Source: Gracilaria gracilis
Lineage: Eukaryota; Rhodophyta; Florideophyceae; Gracilariales; Gracilariaceae
Assembly: GCA_030374805.1 (NCBI GenBank)
Contig: JARGSG010000050.1
Span: 186,001-250,000 of the forward strand
Reading direction: 5' to 3'
Length of the DNA stretch: 64,000 bases
Part shown: piece by piece, positions 1 to 11,345 of the stretch
How the letters are laid out: every line of letters begins with the position of its first letter
Numbering within the stretch: the stretch's first letter is position 1
The notes under the pieces: generated by a model
What the model saw: the letters and a program-made list of their open reading frames with translations, nothing else
Told to the model about the DNA's origin: nothing
Databases searched by the model: none
Program-made: the position numbers and the translations under genes

Positions 1-565
1 CGCAGAAATAAACGGCGGTTCACGATAACGAAGATAGATAAGAACAAGCGAGATGAACCCAACAGTTGCAGCACTCCCCCCCACTGCGCGAACCCGTGGC
101 ACTATCGGCCACACACCCCCTTGCGCGGCACAACCCTTTGTTCGCCATTCACACCCACTCCTATTTCCCGCCATTCCATACAATTACCATTTTTTCCCTA
201 GAAATCTCCACATTTTCCCAACCTCGGTGCATACAATATCCAAATAAAACCCCTGATGCACCACCTCTCAAGTACCAATGGTACCATAAACTCTTACTTT
301 CTATGCTTTATTCACTGCATACCTTCTCATAAACACACTTTTCGACCCTACCTCCGCTGCAGCCCTGCTGCCCATTTCTTTCCATTACCGAATCATACAA
401 ATCCTCTTATCCCCTGGAACACTTTTATCCATGACCAAAACACCAGTCCGCTCGTGTACGTAAAGCTGTCCCCACTCCTTAGAATGTAGACCACTTTCCT
501 TCCACAGCTACCAGCACCCGACACCTTCCAACAGCCCATACCTTCAAACAAACAAACTCATCGCA
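1..565. other. No gene seen
   Basis: This AT-rich stretch has only short overlapping open frames that look random. I see no recognisable motif, repeat or RNA in it. It precedes the oxidoreductase-like pseudogene and may contain its lost promoter. Confidence 0.5.
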
Positions 566-1396
566 ATGAGCTGCCATTCATCTTCCCTCCGTTCTACAAT
601 CATTCCAGCTGTTGTCGTAGGGAGAGATCGTATTCGCACCATGCTTTACAACAATGGTTCCCCTCAGGACACCTTTCTCTCCATCGAAGACTTAATTTCC
701 GCAGAGTGCCTTCCCCAAGGTCCAATCTTCTTCTGTGGCAGGAACGACCTTCTCGAAGAAGTAATTCTATCTTGTCCAGCACAACGAGCAGAAAACTCGG
801 TCTTCATCCAGAATGGTCACATTCTTTCCATCCTTTCCCAACACGAAATTGAGCACTGCACACGAGCCGCTCTTTACATCGCCGTTCCCACTGTCGGCGC
901 CTCCCCACAGGATGGTGTCACGCCTCTCTCTCCCAATGGTCTAACCACAGCCACCGGGAAGTGGGCTCTGGCAATAGCTGAACGCCTCTGAACCGCAGGT
1001 CTGACTTGCAGTATCGTCGACGAAAACACCTTTTCCAAGTCTTACTACTAAAAGCTCGTTGGGATCTCTTCCTTCAATCTCGTCGGTTCTTGATTTGGAT
1101 TCGTTACCATGCATGAAGTCGCTACCAAGTACAAAACTATTGTCTCAACTATAATGAAAGAGTTTCTAGGGATAGTCACCTTCAACACAGGTCTCTCCTT
1201 CAATATCCCTTCTACAGTGGAATCCCTTCTGGAATACGGCAGCACCCTTACTTCCTTCCCAGCTTCTTTCTTGGAGTATGAATCTAGAAATGCTTACTTC
1301 TATCTCACCTCCGCAGATGAAAAACCAGCCGGAAGGCAGGACCCTGCCCCTTTTCACATCACCTATATCAACGCTCTTAGACATCACATTCTCTAG
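566..1396 (+). pseudogene. Oxidoreductase-like pseudogene (Rossmann-type family)
   Basis: One frame runs from the ATG at 566 to the TAG ending at 1396 but is cut by stops at 989-991, 1049-1051 and 1091-1093. The reading after each stop still looks like protein. Segments such as GPIFFCGRNDLLEEVI and SVFIQNGHI resemble a family of small NAD(P)-binding (ketopantoate-reductase-like) proteins found in algae and bacteria, in which a CTRNDDL-type motif is followed by VF-QNG. The downstream part (LLEYGSTLTSFPAS, then EYESRNAYFY) resembles the C-terminal helical part of the same family. The length of about 275 codons fits a near full-length copy. The family assignment is from memory and moderate; the pseudogene state is read directly. 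Confidence 0.6.
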
Positions 1397-1552
1397 TAAT
1401 TAGAACAAATTTTAAACCTCGTACTCGTTGCAACTACACACACAACCCGTTTTTGTTCTCCAATTCTTTTTTAGTTGCCGCTTAAACAAATCAGCTCTTC
1501 ACTTTTTATGTCAAGTCTCTATCACAAACAAACACAACAGTATACGTGCTAC

Positions 1553-1972
1553 CCCTATAAGAACGTTTTGGAGAAAGAGGAGTGCAATTTGAGGGTGGGT
1601 GGCACTTGTGGAGGATACGTGGATGACAAACGGACTTCATATTGAGTGCGCGCAATCTGCGTTTGCAGCATAATTTCGTGGTGTACAATTGGAGGACGCT
1701 TGCTAAGCGGATTGAACGCATATGGAGTGCAAACGATACATATTGCACTTCTTCTGCGCCCACATTGTTCGTAGTCTGCCCCCCGCGATGTCCAAATGCA
1801 CTCCATGCGCACTCACAATAATGAAATAAACTATTAAAAAAATTACTCTGCCCTGACAAGAGTGTCCATTTGGAGCGCGAACGGGTTTATAGATCGAGTG
1901 CAGGTGGATGCTGAACTCTGCAAAAGATGCGCTCCACTTGCACTCACAAAAATGAAAAAAATTCTTGTAGGG
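1553..1972 (-). mobile_element. Inverted-repeat element (MITE-like), copy 1
   Basis: This 420-bp element is the reverse complement of a copy at 18668-19084. Its ends are imperfect terminal inverted repeats of about 16 bp: CCCTATAAGAACGTTTT at the left, and CCCTACAAGAATTTTTT when the right end is read inwards. It is flanked by a TAC duplication (1550-1552 and 1973-1975). A 3-bp target duplication suits CACTA/EnSpm-type or PIF-type DNA transposons. It has no coding capacity and contains repeated GTGAGTGC-type motifs near one end and in the centre. A non-autonomous element is the best reading. Confidence 0.85.
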
Positions 1973-2076
1973 TACATTATACCTACTCATCGTCGTCATC
2001 CATTATCATCTGTCCTTCCTCGTAATCCCCATCTGTATTCTCAGCAGGGCCACATGACATCTCTTCATATTCCTCT

Positions 2077-5000
2077 TCATACTCGTCCTCTCCTTCTTCT
2101 ATATCTTCCATTTAACTCCAAACCTTCATCATCGTCCAGCTGGTCGTTTGGGTCTTCTCCTAGCTCAAAATTCTCATCTACGAACTTTGGCCGAAACGCT
2201 GGCTCCCTGTACACCGCGTCAGGGAGCTTGTATCCTTCAGGTACAAAGTACATGTGATACCTCAGGCAATTCTCTTTCACCAACGCATCCATGTATCCAG
2301 CTCCCGCATGAAACACACCCTTTCTTCCAATAAACACAGAGTAAGGCGGAACCTTGAGCGCGGTCACGACCATTGTACGTGGTAACCTCCTCAAACTCTT
2401 GTCATCCGTCACATACATATTTTGTGACGTCTCACAAATCCATTTCATAAATGAACTTTTCCCAGAGGCCATCACGAAGAACCCCGGATTATCTGCCTTA
2501 TCCTTCTCCACATTCGTCAACCCTCGAAAATCAGTGTGCAACAACTGCGTTGAGCATCCCTCCCCCGTACACAATAGAAGCCTTCCGGTCTGCGGCGCAT
2601 ACATCCTTTTTTGGCCTTTCTGTTGTTACAAAGGAGAAGACTCGATGCAATTTGCCCAAAACTCGCATGTAACAACGCCCGCTTTCTCACCATCATCACA
2701 TTCTTCTCATCAGATTCCATGCAATCAACAATCCCTTTCTTCGTCGTAATATATCGTCCAATTCCCTGCATCCTGTCCCCAGCATCATTTCCTTCCCCCG
2801 CGTTGATTATGGGATTCCATTTCGTTCAGTTCTATTCAAACTTCAAGTCTGGATGCTCTTTGAAGTCATTCTCAGAAAACTCTAGCAACCCTTCTGTCAC
2901 AACTTCATCCACTACCACGCCCCTCTCCTTCGCCTCCTCTGACATACCTCCATCAGTTCCGAAGTGTTCCAAAACACAGAAACCCCTTTCCATCAATTCC
3001 ATTCTCTTCGTCGCAAAGTACTCTCGAGCGAGGTCATTCCCTCTCCATCGCCGCCATCTAAAGAGCTTCTTTTTCCCCTCTCGGCTTTCCCTTCAACGGA
3101 AGCTTCAATCCGAGAACTGGTTCTTTCGTGCTACCCAGCTCCTTGCGCACATTCCGGGCGGCATGCCAGTACACCGCGTGATAGACCGCTCTCAAATCTG
3201 CCACCCCCAAACATCCCGCCCTGTGCTCCTTTCGCAAATGAATCATCTCCATTCACGGGTGCTGATGTTTCACTGCATTCTTCCCTCCCGGCCACTCACT
3301 CGGTAGCGCATTCACCAGACTCGTCCATGACATATCCGATCCACCAGCCCACTCACCTGCCTTATTCATCCCTTTCGGGGGTTTCTCGGGATTCTTATCT
3401 TCAAATCCACGCATCGTTCTTTCCTCCACCCCTTCGCCCTCGTCCTGAACGAACCTACTATCGTTCTCACTGCCAACACTTTCATCCTCGCTCGACGACA
3501 CCACATTTATTTTCTGTTCTTTGAAGAACTTCTTCAATGCCGGCTTCGTCATATTCCTGAATAAAGTAACAACCTCCATTGGTATATCCCCAGAAAGGGT
3601 CTTCACTGTGCCCTTCTTCATCCTCTTCGGAGCAGGTTGGATTTTAACCTCATTCACATCGTCAGTAAGATCAATTAACCTCCTCTTCTCCTTCTTGCTC
3701 CCAGCCTTGCTACCCCAATCCTCTTTCAGCCGGCCCCGGGCAATCGTTTTCCGTGTGCTCCGCCTCAACCCTGGTGGCTCTGATTTAGGGTATTCCCCTT
3801 GCATGGAAGCTTCCAACAACATGAGAGCATCTTCTGCCTCATTAGGTGCTGCGGTTGACGTACCATCACCTACACCCACGACTTCAACCATCTCCTTTTC
3901 CACCTTCTTCACCTCCTCTGACGGTTGGAGCGATACTTTTGAAAACTTCTTGAAGCTTGTTACCCGCGGTCGTCACCCTTCTAGACATCATCCCGTCCCA
4001 TAAACGCCTCGCACCGCGAAGTTCCATTTTTGCTGTCCGCATACCCAGATATTCTATCACAGACGCATGTTTTCCTTCTAAGTTGAATACTGTCTGCAAT
4101 ACTTCTTCAACACTAATGTCCTTCTTCTTCGCAGTGACATTACATAGGTTGTATATACCTATGGCACATTGAAAGAAGTGCTTCCTCATGTCTTCAAAAC
4201 GACCGGTTCTCTTAGAAGAAGACAACCTCAGTTCCACATGCCATTGCAAGCAACGTACGACAAATCGAAACTGCCCATCGGTGAGACTCATCAGGACGTC
4301 ACTCGAGACATGCGTCACCGTCAGGGCTGGACCCTCCTCACACATCTTCTCAAAGAACTCCAAAAGCCCCTCACATTCCACAAACTTCAGAGCCAATGTC
4401 GCGTAACGAGTCCAGTGACGCACGCTGTAGTCTTCGATAGCCTTACTTCTCTTCAAAGCACCAGCCAACTGCTTCGAAGTAATGCTCTTCACATCCACAT
4501 GTGACTCGTTCACGACGTTCTGCACAAAAGATACCGTGCTATGAATTTTGTCTGCAAACGACATCTTCAGCACATTCGAAATCATCTCGTTCAGAAGACT
4601 GCCGAGTCCTAGTATCTTTTTTATTGTGATGGCCTTCACATTTTTTCTTCCCAACAGCACAACATCCAAAAAACGGACTATATCCACCCACTTCCCGCCT
4701 TCCCCATGCAAGTCTCGTAGCACAAGAATTCTGTGATATCCGTCTATGAGGGTTACGGGCACAACAACTCTCCCATCAACAACTCTTTTATTCACAGCAT
4801 ACTCCCCTAGAGATGCCACAGCAATCGAACCTGCGGACGGAAGCCACCCAAAATTGCGACATTTCATCATCGTCGCCTCCTTGTGTCCCAGATTCACACT
4901 TCGAACTGTCTTCTTTGGGATTTCAACCATCTCGATATCCATCGTCAACCTGCGTTGAACATAGTCGGCGACGGAAATCTTCTTGAGAGACAGGGTGTTG

Positions 5001-5785
5001 TCTAACTCTTCCGAAGAAACACTGTCTCCTTCATCGAACAAGTCCTCCTCCGCGTCAGCAAGTGGAGCCTTACTCGTCTGAAAGACCTCCACAATATCGT
5101 CGTCGGAGTCCTTTATGATGCTCACGCTCGCTTCCACGGGCTTCTTCATCCCTTTAGAAGAGTTTCCTCGAGTTTTAGAAGCTTCCTCAGCAGGTTTCTC
5201 GACCTCCAGAGCAACTACTTTCTCAGGCTGAGGTGTAGAAGACTTGCCAGCCCCGTACCCTGGAGTAGGACTTTGCGGAATCTCGATTCGGTCCATCATC
5301 GACGTATCCCACGCATACGACCCAGATGAGAACAACTCGATCACCGTACTTGGTGGGTCTCCAGAACCTTGAAAGCGGTAAGGGTACTTCGCGCTTCCAT
5401 GACTTATAATAATCGTCGTCCTCCAGATCACAACCAAGTCTTCTCCTTCTAGGGCAGTCGCGCTTAAAAGATGTCCATGGATCGAACGGCAAAGAGCCTT
5501 CCCCGCACCAACGGCGGACCCCACACCTCTCACCTCCGCGGTTCCCACTTTCACCCTGCTCTTTTCTTTCCCAATCGCCACAAACAAATGCACCGCATCG
5601 TCGCCTTTCACTACCGGCGTAGTAGCGGGCGAAACCTTCTTCTTCATTGCTCGGGCTGGTGGCATACGCGGCGTAGTGCCTTTTGCCCTCCTTTTCCTTC
5701 GTGTTAGGGGCGGCATTTCTAACACCCCTGCACTTGGGCTCGCTCGTCTTGAATCCGGCACCCTTTTATGCTTGCAAGGCGGCAT
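2077..5785 (-). pseudogene. Large decayed gene: ParB-like plus 2OG-oxygenase-like domain
   Basis: The first frame (5785 to 3884, 633 codons) begins with a basic Ser/Pro-rich region. A ParB-like motif lies near residue 350 (TLIDGYHRILVLRDL, at plus 4710-4756), followed by about 250 residues of helical sequence. A frameshift near 3910 leads to a frame running to 3253 and, after one stop, to 3058. Further frame changes lead to 2604-2077. That last part carries a HxD motif (LLHTDF, plus 2523-2540), a distal His (VFHAGAGY, 2296-2319) and an Arg (LRYHMYF, 2246-2266), in the order expected of an Fe(II)/2-oxoglutarate oxygenase double-stranded beta-helix. The pieces are collinear, so I read one ancestral gene of more than 1000 codons. 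ParB-like is moderately supported and 2OG-like is weaker. It could instead be two neighbouring genes. Confidence 0.5.
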
Positions 5786-6092
5786 CGCGGTTACAAGCGG
5801 CTGATAGAATGGAAAAGGTTGTTTACGACCGTCGAGAACGCTCGCGAGATCGGTTAGCCAGTTGTAACTTTTACTCCCGTTCCTTTCCGTCTACTTCATC
5901 ACGGATGCGCGTCCGCTCAGTATTAGTTTAAACTATACACTGTGCCTATTTAAAAATTGTATAGCGTACTCGCGGGACGTTTACAAATATACATGAAGCT
6001 ACTAACGCTACTAATATCTATAGTACACTTGTACAACAATGTTTGAGCAATAAAGAAATAAATAAAATTTGTGGCGCACTAATTTCACCTTG

Positions 6093-6166
6093 GGACAGCG
6101 GACCGGGGTGTCGTGGCGCTTCATCGGTGCACCGATGAAGCGCCACGACACCCCGGTCTGCTGTCC
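6093..6166. repeat. 74-bp foldback hairpin 1
   Basis: A near-perfect palindrome centred between 6129 and 6130 on GGTGCACC. The arms start GGACAGCGGACCGGGGTG and the mirror arm differs by one base. The core sequence is shared with three other hairpins in this block, so it behaves like a short repeated foldback element. Confidence 0.9.
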
Positions 6167-6309
6167 CCAGAACGTTGGCGGTGCCACGTATGCCAGCACC
6201 CCAGTTTCATCACACACAGCACGTTGACAGCGGGCGAATTTCACCGCTTACGGCTCGTTGGCGGTGCCACGTGTGCCACTGCCCCCGGCTTCATCACTCA
6301 CGGCGCGTT

Positions 6310-6385
6310 GGGACAGCGGGCTGGGGTGTCGTGGCGCTTCATCGGTGCACCGATGAAGCGCCACGACACCCCCGTCCGCTGTTCC
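6310..6385. repeat. Foldback hairpin 2
   Basis: The same arm and the same GGTGCACC centre (6347/6348) as the hairpin at 6093. The outer few bases are mismatched. It is preceded by TCATCACTCACGGCGCGTTG, which also precedes hairpin 3 almost unchanged, so the repeat unit is longer than the palindrome. Confidence 0.9.
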
Positions 6386-6546
6386 AAAAATTATTTTGAG
6401 TTTTTTTGAAACGAGCGGCTGGACAAAGATGATATTTCATTTTTTCAACATTTCGCTTTCCAGACACACGTGTGGTGCCGTATAAAAGCCGTCCTCTCTC
6501 TCCCTTCCAACACCTTGCACGCCCTAACTTCTTCCTGGTCACACTT

Positions 6547-6629
6547 TCTACCGAGATATATTCATCTTCTTCCACAACCGAAAGTATGTTTCTCGGTTGC
6601 GGAAATAGAACGATATATCTCCGTAGAAG
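6547..6629. repeat. Imperfect inverted repeat
   Basis: TCTACCGAGATATAT on the left pairs with ATATATCTCCGTAGA on the right, and CAACCGA pairs with TCGGTTG further in. It could fold as a hairpin of about 83 bp. No function is visible. Confidence 0.65.
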
Positions 6630-6630
6630 G

Positions 6631-6940
6631 TGGCACACCCTCACGCTCTGTAGCTACGAATAGGAAATCCCCTATATGATATAAAATTAGTACACTTTCT
6701 ATTTTTATATCATAGAGGGTGTGTCCTATTCCTATGCTGCTTGCGGAGGTTTTCGCACACCATCACGCTTCGTAGTTAGGAATAGGACATCCTCTAGATG
6801 AGATAAAGTTAGTACATCTTCTATCTTAATTTTGTGGAGAGGATGTCCTATTTCTATGCTGGTTGCGGAGGTTTGCGCACACCCTAACGCTTCAAAATTA
6901 GGTATAGGACATTCTGTGGATGAGATGAAGTTATTGCTCT
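6631..6940. repeat. 122-bp tandem repeat with nested hairpins, about 2.6 copies
   Basis: The GCACAC mark recurs at 6633, 6755 and 6877, a spacing of 122 bp. The first two units each contain a hairpin (6658-6731 and 6780-6854) whose arms begin GAATAGGA and end TCCTATTC or TCCTATTTC. Sequence drift between units is clear, so this is an old tandem array. Confidence 0.8.
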
Positions 6941-7680
6941 TTTCAATCGTTCTCGTGTCGTTGCTAGTCTCGCATCGTCCGGATACGCAGCGTCAACAAT
7001 TTCAACGATTCACTGCGCACGAACGTTCGATGTCATATAATGCAGTATAGGATGCATGATACTTTGTTCTGGTCTCAGTCTGAACTTTATTGTTTGGAAT
7101 TAAAACAGCTCGGTTTGCTTCTCTTGGGCAACTACGTTATGGATCTTCTGCTCTTGTCTACGCTGATCGCTTTAGTATGTTCGAATGATTGTTTTCACTG
7201 TGATCTGTAATCCGTCTGTCACGCACTGCACCCACCCGTTTTACAAACGAAGGTGTCCCTATTGTTTAGTTTCAGTTAAAACCAGTTCTAAACCCACATC
7301 AGCGTGTTACTGCGATTGCAACCCGTATAAACAACACGGCTCCATGCAAACCCACCCTCTCGACGTGGTACTGCGACTGCAAGCAGTATAGACAAACGCT
7401 TTGGCAAATAACCACCATGTTCAACGAGGACGTTGAACTTCAAAAAACGGGGTGAGTGTAATACAAACGCACGTTTAGGGCCACGGAGAGTCGTCTCAAA
7501 CAGTCTACAAGCTACTTCAAGCTCTGTGCTAGTTATTGAATAGACATAAGCATTCTAGACGTATCCATTACAGCTGTAGATAGCAGTATAAAACGTGATG
7601 GGGGCTGCTCTCTTCCTCTGAGAGTGAGCCAGACCTTCATCATCACCTTCAGTGTTACATTCATCACTCACTGCGCGTTG

Positions 7681-7754
7681 GGACAGCGGACGGGGGTGTC
7701 GTGGCGCTTCATCGGTGCACCGATGAAGCGCCACGACACCTCGGTCCGCTATCC
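7681..7754. repeat. Foldback hairpin 3
   Basis: The same 74-bp palindrome type, centred at 7717/7718, with a few mismatches in the right outer arm. It has the same left flank as hairpin 2. Confidence 0.9.
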
Positions 7755-7800
7755 CATGCTGTCGTTGAAAAATATGGAAAATAAAATATTTTTCTGGTAA

Positions 7801-7872
7801 GACAGCGGACCGGGGGGTCTTGGCACTTTATCAGTGCACTGATGAAGCGCCACGGCACCCCGGTCCGCTGTC
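7801..7872. repeat. Foldback hairpin 4 (diverged)
   Basis: The palindrome is centred on AGTGCACT (7836/7837). The arms are related to the other three, but the left arm has changed to TGGCACTTTATC. The outer arms GACAGCGGACCGG and CCGGTCCGCTGTC are still intact. Confidence 0.85.
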
Positions 7873-8239
7873 CTCACGGCCGTTCGTTATAACTTCGCGT
7901 ATATGTTTGCAATCACCAGGTTCCGTATCTCTCGAGTGTCTCCGCTTTCCCTGACATCTCTTTACGGGCTCACGGGCATCTCAGGCATCTTGCACATCTC
8001 CCTGTTGTGTTGAAAGAACCTGGTTCGTGCTGTATCGTTGCTATTCTCTTCCTCCCGCTCCCGTCTCCCGCGCACTTTCACATCTCGTCGGCGGTTACCC
8101 TCCGCCCGCTGCAGTCTCCCGTGCGCTGTTTCCTCCCGTCTGCTGCCATCTCCCGTCTGCTGCCATCTCCCGTCCGCTGCTATCTCCCGTCCACTCCGGA
8201 AATTCGAATCATAACCCGTCAATGCACCCTCTTCCCGTG

Positions 8240-11200
8240 CATGCATAAAAGGGCTCCACATAGTTCATCGAGGTCTAAGCCACCGGCACCGTCAAGCTCC
8301 GATATGAAGGTTGGAAAACTGTATGGCTCCGAAAATGAGCTTTTCACAGTATGCCTCGCAATCCGCAATCATTACGCATCGACAATGCGAGATGAAGACC
8401 GGCCAAGGAAGGTGGGACACAGCGAGTTCGTTGATTACGTTATCAAGAATCGCAACGTCCTACCGCTGGCCAAGAATTACTTCTATATTCTTGTGGGTCC
8501 AGGACATCCGACGTTTGCTGACAGTGAATTACGGGTCGTATCTCTGAAGGGGTCTTATCGTCAGCTATACCTCTCAACGAGGTTATTGGACATTTTGGAC
8601 GGTGATAGGTACTGGCGTGTAAGGGACTTCTGGAATGCTTATACCGATGTGAACTTTAAAGGAATACCGAAGAATGTGACTTTAACCGAGTTTTTCAAGT
8701 CAATGACTATACCTCTTAAGTGAGTGGGACGGGTAGTTTCCCCCTTCGTCACAACCATTGCCACACATCTCGAAAGGATTCTCTTTCTCTCGCTCATTCA
8801 GAAAGTTTCCATGGAAAAAAGAGTTGTTGGCCAGAAGAGGAAAAGAGGAGACAAGGGGTATCGCACAACTTTTGTGAATGCCCAAATATCTAACCAACTC
8901 CAAGCTCAGCGTGTTGGATTTGATGTGCAGCTCATAACGAAGGCATGGGATGGTTTCTCTCAATTTTTGGGATTCCATACCGTGGAGGTCATGGTGTTTC
9001 CATTCATCCGAGTCATGTACGACGAAATGCAGTTTCAAGCGATTGAGACTAGGGCAGAAAGGTTCTTCCACCGGGATAACGACCATCGCTTGCTACCGAG
9101 CAAAGGTGAAACTGTTATTGAAACAGAGTTCATCGCGTGGGCATGGAATTTACCGCAAGACATCGATGCTTTCCTCCTAATGCTTGCGAAGGAGTTCATT
9201 TCGGACCTCAACCAGGTTATTGTGAATAAGCAGTTCTTCTCAATTTCCGAACCAGGACGATGGACAGTTCTGAAGACGTTTACCAGAGACCCATCACGGG
9301 CGTTTGCTCAGAGATTCGATAGTTTCTCGAATTCGCTTGTGTCCTCCGTCATGGAGGCCATAAGCCCGTTGAAACTGAAAGAATCAGTGAACGTCTCTGA
9401 TATGGGGGTAACGCCGATATCCAAACCAGAACCTGCCATACAAATTGAGGATGATATGGATGAGGTGGAGGAATTTGGGAAACCAACGGAGCCGAAGGAG
9501 GGGAGAGGCGAAGAAGGAGATGGTGATACCAACATAGTGGCAGACATTGGGAAAGGAAGTACTGGTGACGAAGCGTCCCAGGTAGGCGTAATACCTCCAC
9601 GATCCATTGCGTCATGACAAAATGGCTTTCCGAAGTTGTGAGGAGGAGATGGGGAAGTACTTTCGCTTGTACAATTGCGGGTTTGAGGATATTGTAGAGA
9701 TGGAGGAGACGTTGCGCAGAGATAGTGTGTCTCCGTTAGAAAAGTTGAACTGGTTCTCATGGACCTTCCGTACAACATCCGAGGAAACAAGAACCTAAAC
9801 AACAGCTGGTACGATGTACTGAGCCCTCAGGACATGAAGAAGTCTGCAAAGCTTCTATCAAGACTGCTACGTCCTGGGGGCCATTTCGTGATCTTTAGTG
9901 CTTTCGAGCAGGTCCAGCAATGGAGAGATGTACTTTCTGCCATTGGGGCAAAAGATGAAAATGGAGTACCAAGGCGGTAATTTGTTGTGAACCAGGTCCC
10001 AATGCACTTCGTACGGTCGCAAGGCAACCCGATGCGTAACCCTGGACGTAGGTTGTGCTACCTTTTCCCTGCAATGTAGTATGCTGTACATGGAGTTCGA
10101 AATGGTCTCAGCTACGCGCAGCAGCATGTGATGGTGAACTATGAGAACTTCAATTTCGTGCAGTCGAGGTACCCGGGGTACCACAGTGTCATTGACCAGG
10201 TACCCCCCATGTCTAATGGGGAGACTCTTCAGTGGAAGGGAAAGAAGGAAGGTGGGGGCTACGTTTTACAAAAGGTGAGGTCCGAAAAGAAACCTAGGGC
10301 AATGTTGAAGGAGCTAATCAGTCGGTTCTCCAAGGCTGGGGATATTGTGGTCGACTTGTTTGCGGTGACGTTTTCGACAGCAATGGCATGCATGGAGTTA
10401 CAACAGCATCGTAGGTTCATCGGGTGTGAGCCGGACCCTGACTGCTTTGCTCATGCTAGGCACGCCGAAATTATTCAATTCTCATTATGCGTCCCGGAAA
10501 ATGAGATGAATATCCAGGTAACGCAGGAAGATTGGAATGCTATGATTAGGGTGTTGAAATTATTTCCGAAGTGGAATGTCCGCCCATCGAGATCATGGAA
10601 GGCTCCATCTGGCTACCAGTATCAAAAGCTTCCTACGTATACTGTGGACTTTCTTGCGTCAATATGGCGGGATGAGAGCTTGGTCACGACTGGTAGGTGT
10701 AAGGCCCTTCACGAATGGCCGAAAACTTTGCAAGGGAAGACGGGGCTTCTGGATTGGAATGCAATGTTGGCACTGGAAGCGACGATGTGCGGTTTTCGTA
10801 TCGGGAAGTCGACGATTCGTCACCCTAGCGCAGGAGTGGGGGTGTTCACTACACGCCGATTCACGGAAAATGAAGAGATATGTTACTTCTTTGAAACACT
10901 GGTGTACCATGACCTAACGAAGAGAAAAGAGGTACACAGGAAATATGGTGAAGGTTAATTGGGAGCCACTTCCGAACGCTTTCGGAGGTATGCGATGGAT
11001 TTTAACGTCCGCGGCGATATATTCCATAACCTCCCAGAAAGAAGACAAGGAGTAAGTTTAATACCTGTATGGATTGTCCCCACTCCTTTTTCATTGGGTG
11101 GAACGATTAACGATCCCAAATATATGGAAGGCGATAAGGACATTGATGCAGTTGCGGATGGTGTGACGAAACGAAGCACTGCAAATTTGCGGGTCATTCG

Positions 11201-11345
11201 AACTCCAAATACAGGACGCACCCCGCATCAAGTACGAGAACACCAAATGCTTGCGGTGCGAGCACTTCGGAAACTGAAAGTGTGAGAGAAGTTGTTCGCG
11301 GATTATGGAGTAGAGTGTAGCTGGGGTACATCGGCAAATCCTATT
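8240..11345 (+). pseudogene. Decayed DNA methyltransferase-SET domain fusion gene
   Basis: The frame opens near 8240 and continues to about 11345, with in-frame stops at 8721, 9615, 9978, 10077, 10956 and 11283 and frame changes near 9610 and 9735. About 450 residues of unrecognised sequence come first. Methyltransferase motif IV follows (LVLMDLPYNIR, DLPY at 9762-9773; canonical DPPY), and then motif I (DLFAVTFST, 10353-10379; canonical DxFxGxG). The order IV before I is that of beta-class N6-adenine/N4-cytosine amino-methyltransferases. A SET-like start (GVGVFTTRRF, about 10833) and SET end (FADYG, 11295-11309) close the protein. The methyltransferase call is strong and SET good. The 5' end may be missing. 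The product would have combined DNA-base and protein-lysine methylation; that role is inferred. Confidence 0.75.

Larger units (their letters stand above)
5786..8239. repeat. Intergenic block of hairpins and tandem repeats
   Basis: No gene is visible between the divergent decayed genes. The block holds four related foldback hairpins (6093-6166, 6310-6385, 7681-7754, 7801-7872), an imperfect inverted repeat at 6547-6629, and a 122-bp tandem repeat. There is also a run of short TCCCGTCYGCTGCCATC repeats near 8100-8190. Bases 6940-7650 show nothing I recognise. Confidence 0.7.

Noticed and set aside
1506-1999. Several minus-strand open frames of about 85-117 codons
   Set aside because: They fall inside the inverted-repeat element, whose second copy does not preserve them as coding.
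6600-7000. CRISPR-like array
   Set aside because: The repeats are 122 bp and tandem without unique spacers, in eukaryotic DNA.
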